Below, one piece after another: positions 37,103 to 55,961 of a stretch of DNA of 64,000 nucleotides. The stretch lies in assembly GCA_905250125.1 (NCBI GenBank), contig CAJNOL010000383.1, forward strand, positions 62,001 through 126,000, read 5' to 3'. The translations under genes were made by a program, and so were the position numbers. Origin of the DNA: Rotaria sordida. Taxonomy: Eukaryota; Rotifera; Eurotatoria; Philodinida; Philodinidae. The notes under the pieces were generated by a model, which saw nothing but the letters and a program-made list of their open reading frames with translations, was not told where the DNA came from and made no database searches. The first letter of the stretch is position 1. Every line of letters starts with the position of its first letter.

Positions 37103-38289
37103 TTATGATTTGAGATTTGCTAACATTCGTTCAATTTCAGCATCTTCATCATGTGCTTGTCGTCGATTTAATACCATACCAGATGTAGCTGCTGGAACAC
37201 GTGGTGCAACAGCCATCTAAATAAATATATCTTTACAAAAAAAAAAAAAACTTTAAAAAAAAAAACAAACTTTTTCATTAAATGTAATGCCGATTTCATC
37301 AAGTACTTGATTAACAATAGCATCTTCTTCTTCTGAATCACCTTCTTCTCCGAATGCTGCATCTAATGTTTCTCCCACTAAATAAATAGAATTATTTATT
37401 AGAAAAATAAAAATAAAAATACAATTCCTACATACTCATTTCTTCTTTTATACCCAATTTTGTATGTTCTTGAGTAAATTGTTGAGTAATTTTGGACATT
37501 TGTGCTGGATTCATAACTTTATTCATTTTAGTCATTGTTTTCGCTGTTGCCTAAAATATGATTCAATATATTTTGAAAAACAAAAACGAACTATAGATGT
37601 GCAAAGTTATCCTATAGGGTAAGCGCATTGCAGACTCATGTCAAGTAAAGACTACAAAATTTTTCTCAGTCATAGTACACGGTAGAGCCGATCAAGTTGG
37701 TACCGGATCGGATCGAGTCCGAATATGTTGAATCTGATGGGGACTAGCACAGAGTATGGAAAAGGCTTACCCTGCAAATATCTATATCGAACTAACCTGC
37801 ATTGCATTAGCCATTCGTAGATTTGACGCCATCATTGTATTTTGTGTGGCTAAACCTTGAATTTGTCCTGATGCTTGAAGTGATTGAGCTTTTTGATTTC
37901 GAAGTTTAACAAGTTGTTTAGCTAGAACTTCTACTGCCTATAAAATAAGAAAAGAAATATGTTTTTTTTTTATTTTTTTTTGTTTTTACTTTTCTATTTC
38001 CAGTCGATGCATTTTTTCGAATTTCATTTAGCTTTAAAAAAACAAAAAGACGTGATTGAAATAAAAATGTGAGAGAAAAATAAATTTACTATTCGTTGTT
38101 CTTCAGCTTCAAGTCTATGTCGATCACGTACTAATTCGCGATCAGTTTTTCTTAATTCACGACTATGAGCTTTCGCTTGTTCTTTCATAGATAAATTACG
38201 AAAAAACAAAAAAACAATTTTGTTTTAAAAATAGATAACAACAAAGAATCTTTCTTTCTACCTGGTATTGATGCTTTTTTGCCAAACAT
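37103..38289 (-). CDS. CHMP2B: CHMP2B, ESCRT-III subunit (7 exons, 212 aa)
   Basis: Exons in coding order: 38289-38262, 38181-38090, 38031-37990, 37937-37797, 37550-37436, 37377-37271, 37216-37103. All junctions are GT-AG and phase closes at 639 nt. It follows human CHMP2B (213 aa) closely: an N-terminal basic helix (SRELRKTDRELVRDRHRLE), AKQLVKLRNQKAQ, ATAKTMTKMNKVMNP, the acidic EEEDAIVNQVLDEIGI block, and a C-terminal EIERMLANLK that fits the MIT-interacting motif recognised by VPS4. CHMP2 proteins co-polymerise with CHMP3/CHMP4 to drive membrane scission at endosomes, the midbody and during repair. CHMP2B is closer than CHMP2A in the AKQLVKLR and VNQVLDEIG segments. The start is 68 bp after the stop of the RING-ARB2 gene on the same strand. 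A poly(A) signal (AATAAA on this strand) lies at 36912-36907. Confidence 0.95.
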
Positions 38290-38330
38290 TACTTATCTAA
38301 AATACAAAAGAAAAAAAGCCAAAAAGCAGA
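38290..38330 (-). promoter_or_regulatory. Intercistronic polypyrimidine tract and splice acceptor before CHMP2B
   Basis: On the coding strand a pyrimidine-rich stretch (GGCTTTTTTTCTTTTGTATTTTAG in two parts) ends with AG at 38298-38297, 7 nt before the ATG. It lies in the 68-bp gap after the upstream stop codon. This is the arrangement expected for spliced-leader trans-splicing of a downstream cistron. No spliced-leader gene is seen in the window. Confidence 0.55.
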
Positions 38331-38357
38331 AATATATATAAATCAAATTTTAATTAT

Positions 38358-40815
38358 TTATAATTTTATTCTTTCTATATCTTCGTCTTGAGTTTTATCT
38401 GAAGGAAAAAAAAATTGAAAAACTCCTTGAACACTATATCCTGATGTATATTCATGTTTTGGATGTCCAGCTGATACTTCTTGGCAAGCTGGCCGTCGAG
38501 AAAAATCATATACATAATCAATTAATTTACCCATTGGTTCATCACTAGCAACAAAATGTATAGCATTAGCTTTAAAAAAATTTTTAATTTCATTTGAATC
38601 TAATGGTAATAATGAATGAACTGAATCAGTAAAAGCTATTTTAGCAAGATTTGGTAAAATCTTATCTTGACGTTTACGTAATAAATACATTAAACAATCA
38701 CCACCTGCAGAATGTGCAACAATATAAAATTTTTTTGCTGGAGATTTTGTTATAATTTGATCGTAAACATAAAGAACATGTTCACGACTTGTTGATAAAT
38801 TTGAAATTTTTTTTGTTAATGGACGAGGAAGTGGATCGGAAGATAAATAAAATGAAAGAATATCATCACTATCACAATTTTCTTCTTTTTTGTCTTTATT
38901 TTCACTAGTAGAAAGGATTTGTTCATCAGTAGAATTGTCTTTTGTATCAGTAGAAGTTGTATTTACAACTGTAGTATCCTGTTTTTCATTAGTAGAATTT
39001 GTACCTTCGCCGGCAGCATTTTCTTCCTTGTTAATAGACGCTGCATCTTCAGTATCGATTGGTTTGTCAACAACAACATAACTTGTTTGATTTGGATTAA
39101 GAATTATTACAGATAAATTATGTTCTTTAGCTTTAGCCATGTAAGGAAACATACCTGAGAAAGAAAGAAATTATTCTTAAGAACTCTTGTATTTGTTAGA
39201 TAATATGAGTTTCAAAGAAGAAACTAAAATGTTTAATCTTATGAGGAGAGTCCTCCCAACTAAATTAATATCTTTTTAGTTGGGACTATGTACATCACGT
39301 AGACCCAAATGAGCTTTGAATATCCGAGAAAAAAATTCGAGCTCTTATCCCATTGCTGCAGATATACTGTATTTTGAAGGTATATTATGAAATACGATCT
39401 AAAAAGGAATGTTAAAGTTTAGCGGTGGAATTCGAACCCATCCTCTTCCAAAAGACGTGACAGACGTTGTTGTTATACAATCAAAGATCGTATATGAATA
39501 ATGTCTTATTCTAATATATGAACTACTGTCTTATGGTATTTCTCGAGGATTAAGTAAAAGGATGATGAACAAATGTGTCTTAAAATAAATTGAATAAAAC
39601 AATTTCCATGAATGATAAAAGCGTACTTTTCGCATCACTCTTATATACAAGTAGATTTGATGTTCTTATTTCCGGATAGGAGCATCTCAAAGACCTGAAA
39701 CTATTCACATTGAACTCTATCTCTGTGTAAAATTTTAAGTCAAAATTCGAAAACCAGTTTTCCTAAGGACAAACACGGCATTGAGTTAAAAAAAACATTG
39801 TAAAAATGTAGTATCTCTGCAGCAATAACCTAAGAACCCGAAGTCATTTGAAGATATTCATAGCTCATAAGAATTCGCATGACGCACATAATTCCAAAAC
39901 AATTGATTCATTGGAAGACTTTCTTTGTTAGTATCTTAATATATAGAATAGAATCATTTAAAGATAATCAAAAAAAAAGAAATTTTTTACATCCAACTAT
40001 TGAACTAATAAATATGGGTTTCTTAACAGTCTTTCAATTAAATTTATTCTGAATCGCTTTCGTTTTCATTTTCTATCTATATGAATTATCAATATGAATC
40101 TTGGTTTTTTTTTGATTTCGTATGCATTTTTTTTTTTGGAATTTTGTAATTACATGATATCAATTGTTAATTATAACATACTTCCTATATCGAGAGATTC
40201 ATTAATACAACATGAACGTGCCCATTGTCCTGGACGTACAACACCTGAACCTTGAATTAATATTAAACATCCATTTTCATTTGTTTTAAAGTCATTTGAA
40301 ATAAATATATTAACTTGATCATGATGATCATTTGTAGATTCATCTTTAATTGGTAACCATATTTCTTCATAATTCCATGGATCAGATTTTATTAATGATT
40401 GAATATATGTATCTATACAACTACCAAGTAAATTATAATGACGTTGTGTAAGAAAAATAAATTTTTCATTTGTTAAACAATGACGTAATTCATTTGATTT
40501 ATTATATGTGTAATTAAATTCTTCAATAGTTTTAGGATTTTTTGTATTTGGTACTGTTGAAAGTATACTATTAATACGAGTTTGAATTTCTTTTGGAAGA
40601 CATTCACGTTTAATTGGTTCAGAACAACAAACACAAGATAATTTTTCATTAAATAATAAACCTATTTTACCACTTGTCATAGCTGATGAAATAAGTTTTG
40701 ACCAACATAATTCACAAATTTGATCAGCCTCATTCGAACAACATTGATATAATTTTGTAGATTCTTCTCTACAAATAACACATTCATCTATTGTTTTAGA
40801 TGTTGTAGTAGTCAT
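38358..40815 (-). CDS. RING-like zinc finger fused to an ARB2 domain (2 exons, 476 aa)
   Basis: Exons are 40815-40182 and 39154-38358 (phase 1, intron 1027 bp). The N-terminus (residues about 10-75) has CVIC, CC, CELC and CVCC clusters spaced like a RING or related zinc-binding fold. From about residue 185 the protein follows ARB2A/FAM172A: GSGVVRPGQWARSCCINESLD, LSVIILNPNQ, then after an acidic, Thr/Asn-rich insert of about 90 residues, HVLYVYDQII, FYIVAHSAGGD, FTDSVHS and SAGHPKHEYTSG. The Arb2 domain is an alpha/beta-hydrolase fold; the Ser in AHSAGG, Asp in TDS and His in PKHE could form the triad. In yeast, Arb2 binds Argonaute with Arb1; mammalian ARB2A is linked to chromatin and splicing. 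A zinc finger at this N-terminus is not part of the ARB2A layout I know. The ATG directly follows an acceptor-like TTATTCTAG. Confidence 0.85.
39425..39455 (-). other. tRNA-like B-box fragment in the ARB2 gene intron
   Basis: On the minus strand GGGTTCGAATTCCACC looks like a tRNA T-arm (B box GGTTCGAATTCC). No matching 5' half or acceptor-stem partner was found upstream, so it is at most a tRNA or SINE fragment. Nearby 39655-39850 is a copy of the dispersed repeat seen at 655-895. Confidence 0.25.
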
Positions 40816-40826
40816 CTAGAATAAAT
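40816..40826 (-). promoter_or_regulatory. Splice acceptor abutting the RING-ARB2 start codon
   Basis: The coding strand reads CCATTTATTCTAG immediately followed by ATG at 40815. No cis donor is evident in the 280 bp after the UPF1 stop. It fits a trans-splice site or the end of an unseen 5' UTR intron. Confidence 0.45.
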
Positions 40827-41095
40827 GGAAAAAAAGTTCAAAAATTTCTTGTTTTACTTAATGAATCAAAAACCAAAAAAAAAAAAATAAATGATTAATA
40901 CACGATCAAATAAATTCATGTGTAATCTATTACATAGTGTCTTATTCTATTAAATGATGAGTTTTTTTTTACAAGTTCATAATATTTGCCACTTATTTCA
41001 TCTTTGTGAATAGACATAATTTCAATCATATGAACTGATGAATGCATATATATTTGAAATAAAGCTTTTCATCATTATTGATTGTTTTATTGCAA

Positions 41096-48046
<6,951 letters not shown>

Positions 48047-48070
48047 AATTTTTTTATCTGGAAAAAAAAA
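48047..48070 (-). promoter_or_regulatory. Splice acceptor just upstream of the UPF1 ATG
   Basis: On the coding strand a run of T ends TTTTCCAG (AG at 48059-48058), then 11 A/T bases, then the ATG. It has the same geometry as at paramyosin and CHMP2B. Confidence 0.5.
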
Positions 48071-50106
48071 ATAAATTTCTATGATTGAATAAATAATATG
48101 ATGCAAAAGATTTTTCTTTCAAAAAAACAAAAAAAATATTTATTTTGAGAATGAATGAATAAAAAATTCAGAATGATTCAGAGATCATGACACATATCTT
48201 GATAATATGTTTATTAACCAATAAGATTATTTGGATATGAGTAAGTAGAAATATTTAGAGAAAATAAGGTTGTCAATAATTAAATTTATATTTATTTAAT
48301 TGAGAAAAATAGAATATATGAATTAATATTTCATGTCTAAACAAAAGTAACTATACAGATGCGACATCTATTAAAACTTTTGCGTAATAGAAATGTACAT
48401 TGGGAAATTCGAATAGGATGTATTGAGATTTCTTCATATTGAACAGAGATAAACTTTAAATAAAATACAAATGACTCATAGTTAGAATGTGTTCGTCCGA
48501 AATCAGAAGATTTCGAGAAATGTGTACAAGAGAAGAATACAGCCACTTGTATTTTTTCTTTTTACAAATACAGAATATATAGCTTAACCTGTAACGATTT
48601 CAAACTTTAGAAGGAAACGAGACAAAATTGTTTTTACTCAGACTATATATTGTTCAAGGTTAAGCTTTATTCAACATACATACTTCACTCTATGCTTCTG
48701 CTATTACTTCTTACCGGCAAGTATCATCTTACGCTACTGAAGAAAAAGAGAATAGTTCATGCCTTTTTACTCTATGAATGTTAAAGTATTACAAATAGAG
48801 ATCTGAAAAGTGGTTAAAACCGAGATTGTGACCATATTCAAGTGAAATTCAGTTCTTCCACATGTTCTTTTTTTCACTTTTGATCATTGTTAGCGATAAA
48901 CCGTGATATTTGTCCAAATCGGCGGTTTACCGCAGTTAATTACAGCAATGAGAGTCAGTAACCGAATTAATAAAACCGCGCTAAATCGCCAGTTTTTATC
49001 ATATAGGTTATTAGTTCGTTCAATGTAAAGTATAGAAATTTCTACTATTTTAACATTGCAGATATGAATATATGCTATTACTTTTACTTTACTATTTTTT
49101 TATCGTAACGTTTAATTGAAATTTTATAAGGTTTATGTGTATGCTCAGAAATAAATGATTATATTCTAATTATAAAAATCTTATTGTTACAAATAATTTA
49201 AAAAAATAAATGCGTGAATAAAAAAGCTAATGAGTGTGTAACTAAATATTTTACTAATAAAATTAAAAAAAACATTCAATCCGTGAGATGGCCTGGGCTC
49301 AGTGTCGAATAGGTCAAGTTAAAAAAGAATCGGCTATCAACATCTCTGATCAATATTAGATGTATGTGGAATCGGGATCAAACCGAATTGAACAGGACTA
49401 TGACTGATGCCACTAAAAAAGAAGTTATCGGGACCAATACCAAAAAACTTGGTTCCACACATCTCTAAACAGTATTGATTATGATCAAATCCGAAAAGAA
49501 ATTCGTGACTATGACTAAAAATTGTAGTCACGCAAATTTCTAAGCACAAAATATGAAAAAAATACGAATTAAAATCAAGAACATTTCAATACTTTTTTAT
49601 ACACTCTTCTAATTCTTCATTCTTCTCGTACATTTTCTAATACAAAAAAAGTTTCTAAAAGAAACGTTTCATCAACAAATTGACGCAACGGTTGCCTCTT
49701 CTCTTCATATGTTAGACAAATAATCACTCTATAAAATATCGTCTGAGTCTAGAATTTTTTTTTTTGTCACTATTATTGTCTTTCTCCTTAAACAGCATCA
49801 TAGATAAAGATGTATTTTTCAATTACTGTTCATTCAATTATGAAATTTACAAAATTAATGTATCTAAAAATGAGCTTTGTTTCAAACATTATCGATTCGT
49901 TGTATCATCATGTTTCATATCTATATGATGAATTTCATTCAAAAAATAATCTTTACAATTAATAATAATGTATCATTCGTAGTTGTTAAGTTTTTTCTGT
50001 TGAGAAATATTAATATAGATTATCAAATAAATCTTGAAGTCTTCTTTTTAAATTCTGAATAACAGAATTTTGTAATTTATTAATAATTTACAAACTAAAT
50101 TCCATT
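48071..50106. other. Intergenic, repeat-bearing, no supported gene
   Basis: Positions 49042-49265 (and about 49270-49345) are a copy of a sequence repeated at 54291-54508 (and 54590-54665). Near 49355-49475 a short imperfect foldback has AGATGTATGTGGAA facing TTCCACACATCTCT. I found no coding sequence. Confidence 0.5.
49042..49345. repeat. Dispersed direct repeat, copy 1
   Basis: Shares, in the same orientation, GATATGAATATATGCTATTA and later AAAGCTAATGAGTGTGTAAC with 54291-54665. The copies differ by scattered substitutions and small indels. No ORF or terminal repeats are seen, so the type of element is unknown. Confidence 0.8.
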
Positions 50107-50667
50107 AGAGTGCATGTTTCTAATTACAAGGCGCTTTTTATATGCTCATATTTTCCTCGTTAATGAACAAATAAACTCAAATTTCAATGACTAAGGAAGT
50201 ACATGTCTTGTCTATTGATTGGTGAAAGAATTTTTTTAAAATCTCAAAAAATAATCGAGTTATAAGTGATAGAATAAAGTCAGTTGATCGTATTCTAAAT
50301 AAATATATAATATCCGCAATAAGAACGCTAATGCAAAAGTTGCACCCACATTAGAACGAATCAGTGTAAATATATATAGAACAGTACTGTCCTATATATA
50401 TATTGACACTGATTCGTTCTAATGTGGGTGCAACTTTTGCATTAGCGTTCTTATTGCGAATATTATATATTTATTTAGAATACGATCAACTGACTTTATT
50501 CTATCACTTATAACTCGATTATTTTTTGAGATTTTTAAAAAATTCTTTCAACAATCGCTAGACAAGACATGTACTTCCTTAGTCATTAAATATGAGCTCA
50601 TTTGTTCACTATTTCATTAAGATATTAACGAGGAAAACATGAGCATAAATTAGGAATATGCACTCAA
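50107..50667. repeat. Palindrome about 560 bp with nearly identical inner arms
   Basis: The arms 50107-50375 and about 50402-50667 are reverse complements. The inner ~210 bp on each side (TAAGAACGCTAATGCAAAAG with GTTGCACCCACATTAGAACG, and the reverse on the right) match with only a few differences, while the outer 60 bp carry small indels. The centre is ACAGTACTGT at about 50388. There is no coding capacity. Confidence 0.9.
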
Positions 50668-50690
50668 GTTAAAAAGAACAAAAAGAAAAA

Positions 50691-50975
50691 TTAATAACAA
50701 GTTTTTTTATAGCACATTTGTGAACAACATTGATTATTATTTGAACACCATGCACCTGGACAATAACAACCAAAACCAACACCTATAAATGGACTTATTT
50801 TTGAATCACATTGAAAATGTGTCCAAACAGTTCCTGGCATAGATAGAGCTTTATCTTCTTGTTGATTAGAATGAAAACGTGATTTTTGGTCAAATTTTCT
50901 ATGAAAAAATAATACTGCTGCATCAGATGATGATGGTATTCGAATAATTATTATAAGAATAAATAATAATAACAT
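50691..50975 (-). CDS. Small secreted cysteine-rich (knottin-like) peptide precursor, 94 aa
   Basis: It starts at the ATG at 50975 with MLLLFILIIIIRIPSSSDA, a clear signal peptide with probable cleavage near residue 19. A linker of about 35 residues with basic positions follows, then eight cysteines near residues 56, 70, 72, 77, 83, 84, 88 and 93. The C-x13-C-x-C-x4-C-x5-C-C-x3-C-x4-C spacing, with an adjacent CC pair, resembles inhibitor-cystine-knot and other disulfide-rich secreted peptides. These families include antimicrobial peptides, protease inhibitors, signalling peptides and venom components; the sequence alone does not choose between them. It is a single exon, lying 24 bp beyond the end of the 560-bp palindrome. 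Confidence 0.6.
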   Translation of the reverse strand: MLLLFILIIIIRIPSSSDAAVLFFHRKFDQKSRFHSNQQEDKALSMPGTVWTHFQCDSKISPFIGVGFGCYCPGAWCSNNNQCCSQMCYKKTCY

Positions 50976-50981
50976 TTCCAA

Positions 50982-53900
50982 ATACGAATATATATATAAT
51001 AATATACAAAAAATGATGATAGAAAAATAGTTAAATCAATTTTATGATGGAATATAATAAATATTTAAATTTCAATTAAACATTTATACATGAGATTAAT
51101 CGAATGATCTTCATCGATTTTTATTACTTTCTATTTGTATTAGACAGATTTCTTTTATTATTTTTTTTTCTTGTCAATATATATATATATATATATAATT
51201 ATTAACATTCTTACAAGAGGAGAAAAAAAAAAATGAAAATAGTAGATGGAGAAAAAAAAACCGTGTTGTTAAATTGTTTCCTGTCACCTATAGTGTAAAT
51301 CAATATATGCAGAAAATTCTTCAATTTACCGTTTACTTGACAAACGTTTTACGTACTTTCTCCGATCACTATTCTCATTCTATTATTTCATTCAAGCAGC
51401 AATATTAAATAAAAGAACAATACCGAAATCGTTATTAAAATCACGATGAATATTAAATTCATTTTATATAGTCTCAAAATGTCTATAAAATAGAATAAAC
51501 TATTAATTTGACACTTTTCACTAACAAGTACATACAAATTTTTCATTATTTTGGACGACACATATACATGTAAACATCTGTTGATTACAATTATTGAAGT
51601 CGTTGTACTTTTTAATGCTTTGAACTAGAAAAATTTTTCAAAAAAAAAATATTTAATGATTAATTTCGATATTTTACTATCAAAGCTTTGAAGGAGAATA
51701 ATAGTGAAATAATTTCACTTTTTTTTTAATTATTTTGAAAAGAGTTCAGATTCTTAGCTTGTTGCTGCAGAGATATTGCATTTGTGCGGTATTTTTAAAC
51801 TTAATAATATGACTCCTCTCAGAAACATCAGGAAAACTGATATTCGAATTTCGATTCAAAACTTTGCGCAAACATAGATCTTAATGAAAATGAGTCATTT
51901 TGAAGTTTTCAGATCAGAGATGTTGACGAACTGATCGACTTTGATTCTACCTGCCCGACTTGTGACCCGTGGGTATGTTGAATCTCACAGGCCGGATTAT
52001 ATATACGTTCACTATTCGTGTCATTTCTTCGTTCTTTCAAGGATTTAGTTGCTTGTACTGTTTCTTTCGTTCTTCATCGTTTAGATTCTTTCTATCATTT
52101 ATTCTCACTACATTTTAGTTCTAGTCTTTCAACTACTTGTTTTTTGAAGTATATATGCATAACTGTGCTTTAGATAGAAATGTAAGTTTTCTTTTAGACA
52201 CATCGAATCAAAAACTTATATTCGTACAAAACCAAGTTCGTTCAATGTAAAAAATAAGAATGAAAGTTGTGTAATCTAGTTACTTTTCGGTTGTTTTGCG
52301 CACTTATCATCATTTTTATCCTAGTCGAAGCTGTATTTACTACAGGGGTCGCAGCGGTATATATACAAAAATCAGGAAAGTAGACAGGAAAATTTTTAAT
52401 AAAAATCAGGAAAAGTGAAATTCATTTTGATAGTGTTTTTCAGAATCAAATTTGCATAAACGTGTAGGGAGCTACTACGATTAACCCTTCCAATGTCATA
52501 GCTAAACTAATAGATGCAATTCCGTTGAGATTTTATATATAAGATGCGTATTATACATTGTTGCTATTTTCATCAAAATTTTTTTTGTAAAATTTTTAAA
52601 ACCATTCTCGATCCATGCTCGCTAATGACGATGAAATACTTTGCTCATTTCTATAGAGAAGTACAGGTATGGGATAAAATTCGATTGAGACTCATCTACA
52701 AATCAAAACTTGGAATATCACTAGGAGTTACTCCTAACTTGATTTTAGCAATAAAAATCAAACCGTTTCGCGAGCCACAAAAGGGCATTGTCTGCCTTCC
52801 TTTTTAGAATAGAAACGATTCTGCAAAGTATCATCAGGCTTACTACCTTAGTGGTCTTATCAGAGTCATAACTCTTTTATAGATATGTACACTGAAACCT
52901 CCTCTATGTAATAGGAAAATATTTTCTTCATATCTTTTTTGCATTGGCGAGTTATTCAAGGATTAAAAAACTTGAAAAATCACACTATGTTTAGCATGGT
53001 GGGTCTGAGAGGGTTAGTTAACATATTTTTTTAGTCGGATACATTTGCGAATACAATATCCGCTTTATAGGTAGATAAAATGAATTGAGAAGTTTGTTTA
53101 TTTTAAAGTTCATCAATAAGAAAACGAATTTAGCAGAAAATAAGATTTCGTTTGTCATCCATTTTTTAATGCTTTCTGAACTGATATATATTTACATATA
53201 ACGTTTGTCTTTTTATTATGTTCAATACAAACTTCGATGTAGTTCGTACAAATATTTCCATCTAATATTATATTTAATGCATACTGTACCTTTTCCTTTC
53301 GTCAGCCGATGATGTAATTTCTTTTTCTTTCCTTATTACAATTATCATTTAACTATTCTAACCAAATTTCTTCTATGAATTTAACTTTTTCAAGCTGGAA
53401 ATTTACTTTGAACAAGATAATCAGTCTTGTAGAAAATTTTGATTCAAAGATAAAGATTTGATGTTGACATATCGATCAATAAAAGCGTTCAAAATCAACT
53501 ATTAGAATCAGTTCTGTTCTATTAAAGGGACACTACGGATTTTCATATTTTTTTCTGTTTAGTATGTTTACATATGAAAACAATATTTTTTTTTGTCTAC
53601 GGACTTAATATTCTTGTAAAGCAAAATATTCTATTTTTTTTTCTTTAAAAGTCATGTTTCAAGAAACTTTTCAAGGTTCTCGAAAATACAGAAGAAAAAA
53701 AATCCATTCATTATATGCTATCCATTATACGTGTGTATACATAGTTTTTAATTAAATGTTCATTCGTGGTGTTTTAAAATCTATATTGTCTTCCCTTCGT
53801 GAGTGTTCGGAAATGAAACACTATTTTCAAGAAATGTAATAGCGCAACGCATACGAAAAAATATCGGGAAAGAATTTCTACTTGTTGTGAGATGCGACCG

Positions 53901-55961
53901 TCGAGCGAAAAGATTTTATGGCAATGGTTGACTTCACCGACGTTTCGTGACCATGATCGACCTTTGCACTGCACTCACCTAGTTTTTCAGGCACGATACA
54001 CATCTCTGATTGCTAATGCTGCGCTAACTATATAACGAAATTTCAATTGTTTGAAAATATTGAAAACCTACACTGATTATAAAAAAAAACAAAAAAAGAG
54101 TGGCTGAACTAATTATTATTTGAATATCATCTTTATTTTTGTTTTAAGTTAGTCTAAAGATATTTTTAGATAAAGTTTGAAAAATAAGTTGATGATAATA
54201 AAAGAATGAATTGTAATCGTTTAGTTATAGTCCTATAGGAATAAATCATTAAAAAAAAACTCAGGAAATTAATACGGCTGCGAGACCTGCTACTATATTA
54301 ACATTGTAGATATGAATATATGCTATTATTTTTACTTTACTATTTATTATCGTAAAGTTGAGTTCAAATTTTGTTATGTTTATGTATACGCTCAAAAATA
54401 AAAGATTATATTCTAATAGTAAAAATCTTAGTGTTACAAATAATTAAAAAACAAATACGTGAATAAAAAGCTAATGAGTGTGTAACTAAATATTTTACTA
54501 ATAAAATTTGTATGATCTCGCGGATTAATCTATGACGAGTTAATAACTTTTCAACTCAGAAAGTAGTCCGTGGATCGAAGGAAGAAAAAGCTAAATCCAT
54601 GAAGTGGGTCGGGTTCGATCTCGAATGGATCAGATCAAAATAAAAAAAACAGCCATTAACATCTGTGTTTCAAATCATTTCGTTGTCCCTATCCTAAGAT
54701 AAACCTCTGATAAAAACTTATATTTCACACTGCTTATATACAACGGCATATTTTATCTTCTTATCTCAGGAAAGAAACAAATCAAAAGACCTGAACTACT
54801 CACAATAACCTGCTATCGTTAAGATCGATCCCTATGCAAAGTTTCAAGTGGAAATTTGAAAATGACTTTTCTTATGTTCCTGAGAGTGACGACATAGACT
54901 TAAAAAATACCGTAAAAATGCAACATCCCAGCAGCAATAAGTTAAGAATCCGAACGCTTTTCAGAATTTTCTTAACGAAAAGTAATTGATATACAGAGAG
55001 GAAATAATCTCTAACTAAGTGCATCTCTATGAAATTTGAGTATTCGTATCGACGGTTTGATATATGAATATGATGTTCAATTTATCAAAAGTGGCTAACT
55101 TATTTGAGACTTATCATGCAACGAAATGCAAAATACAACTACAGAACGAAAACCTTTCATATCTTTCCTTCATTTTAGATTGTTAATTCTGTTTATAGTT
55201 TGACTCATCATTTAGGATGTAGTTGATGAATAAATACCTTTCAAAACTATATCGAAGACATTAAAAGAAAAAATACGAGAAAGACAATTTTTGACGTTTC
55301 GTACAATTAAAAAATAGATTGAACAAAAAATCATCTTGGGATGATTGTGAAAGAATGATTGATAAAATTTCTAACAGACTTAGCGAAATGATAATAATAA
55401 CTAATAGATAACGAATACATAATATTCTTACAAAGGAAAAGATATCATTTAATATTATGTTATTTGAAATCTCGATACAAATACTCAAATCTCTTATAGA
55501 TCTATTCAGTCAGAGATTATTTCCTGTCTTCATATAAATTAATTTTCCTCAAAGTTCAGAACTTATAAAACACACTAAAACCATTTGAGAGACTTCGCTT
55601 GTAAGATACAAAAATGGAGAATCGACCCTTAGATTAGAGTTGCATTTCCAGGAAAAAGTAACCTGTAGGTAAAAATTGGAAAAAATATGATAGTTTTCTG
55701 CTTGCTCTAGGAAAAGAAGGTTCGATAGATTCTATTTCTCTGCTAAGATGATAGTTTCAATTTAAATCCATTGAATTCTGTTTAGTTACTTCTACAATCA
55801 ATAATCTAAAACTTCCGAATTGAATTGAAATTATTTATTGGAACAAAAAATAAAACACGAAACTATTTGACAAACAGAAAGCTGGAACAATATAAATCGA
55901 ATAGCCATTGTTTGTTTTTTAAAATAAATTTTAATCAATTATAATATATGATGTTTTATAT
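50982..55961. other. Intergenic, repeat-rich, no supported gene
   Basis: It contains copies of the dispersed repeat of 445-895 at about 51745-51910 (inverted relative to 655-895) and 54750-54985, and copy 2 of the 49042 repeat. Short frames at 52544-52807 (+) and 53774-53974 (-) have no recognisable features. Confidence 0.45.
54291..54665. repeat. Dispersed direct repeat, copy 2
   Basis: The counterpart of 49042-49345. It has about 80 extra bp (54509-54589) between the two shared blocks. The second block, with a GTCGGGTTCGATCTCGAATG-like core, matches 49290-49345 loosely. Confidence 0.75.

Noticed and set aside
38890..39116. Plus-strand ORFs opposite the ARB2 acidic insert
   Set aside because: They are antisense shadows of the Thr/Asn/Glu-rich coding repeat on the minus strand.
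53774..53974. Minus-strand 66-codon frame with Cys and Trp residues
   Set aside because: No start context, no splicing and no similarity that I recognise.
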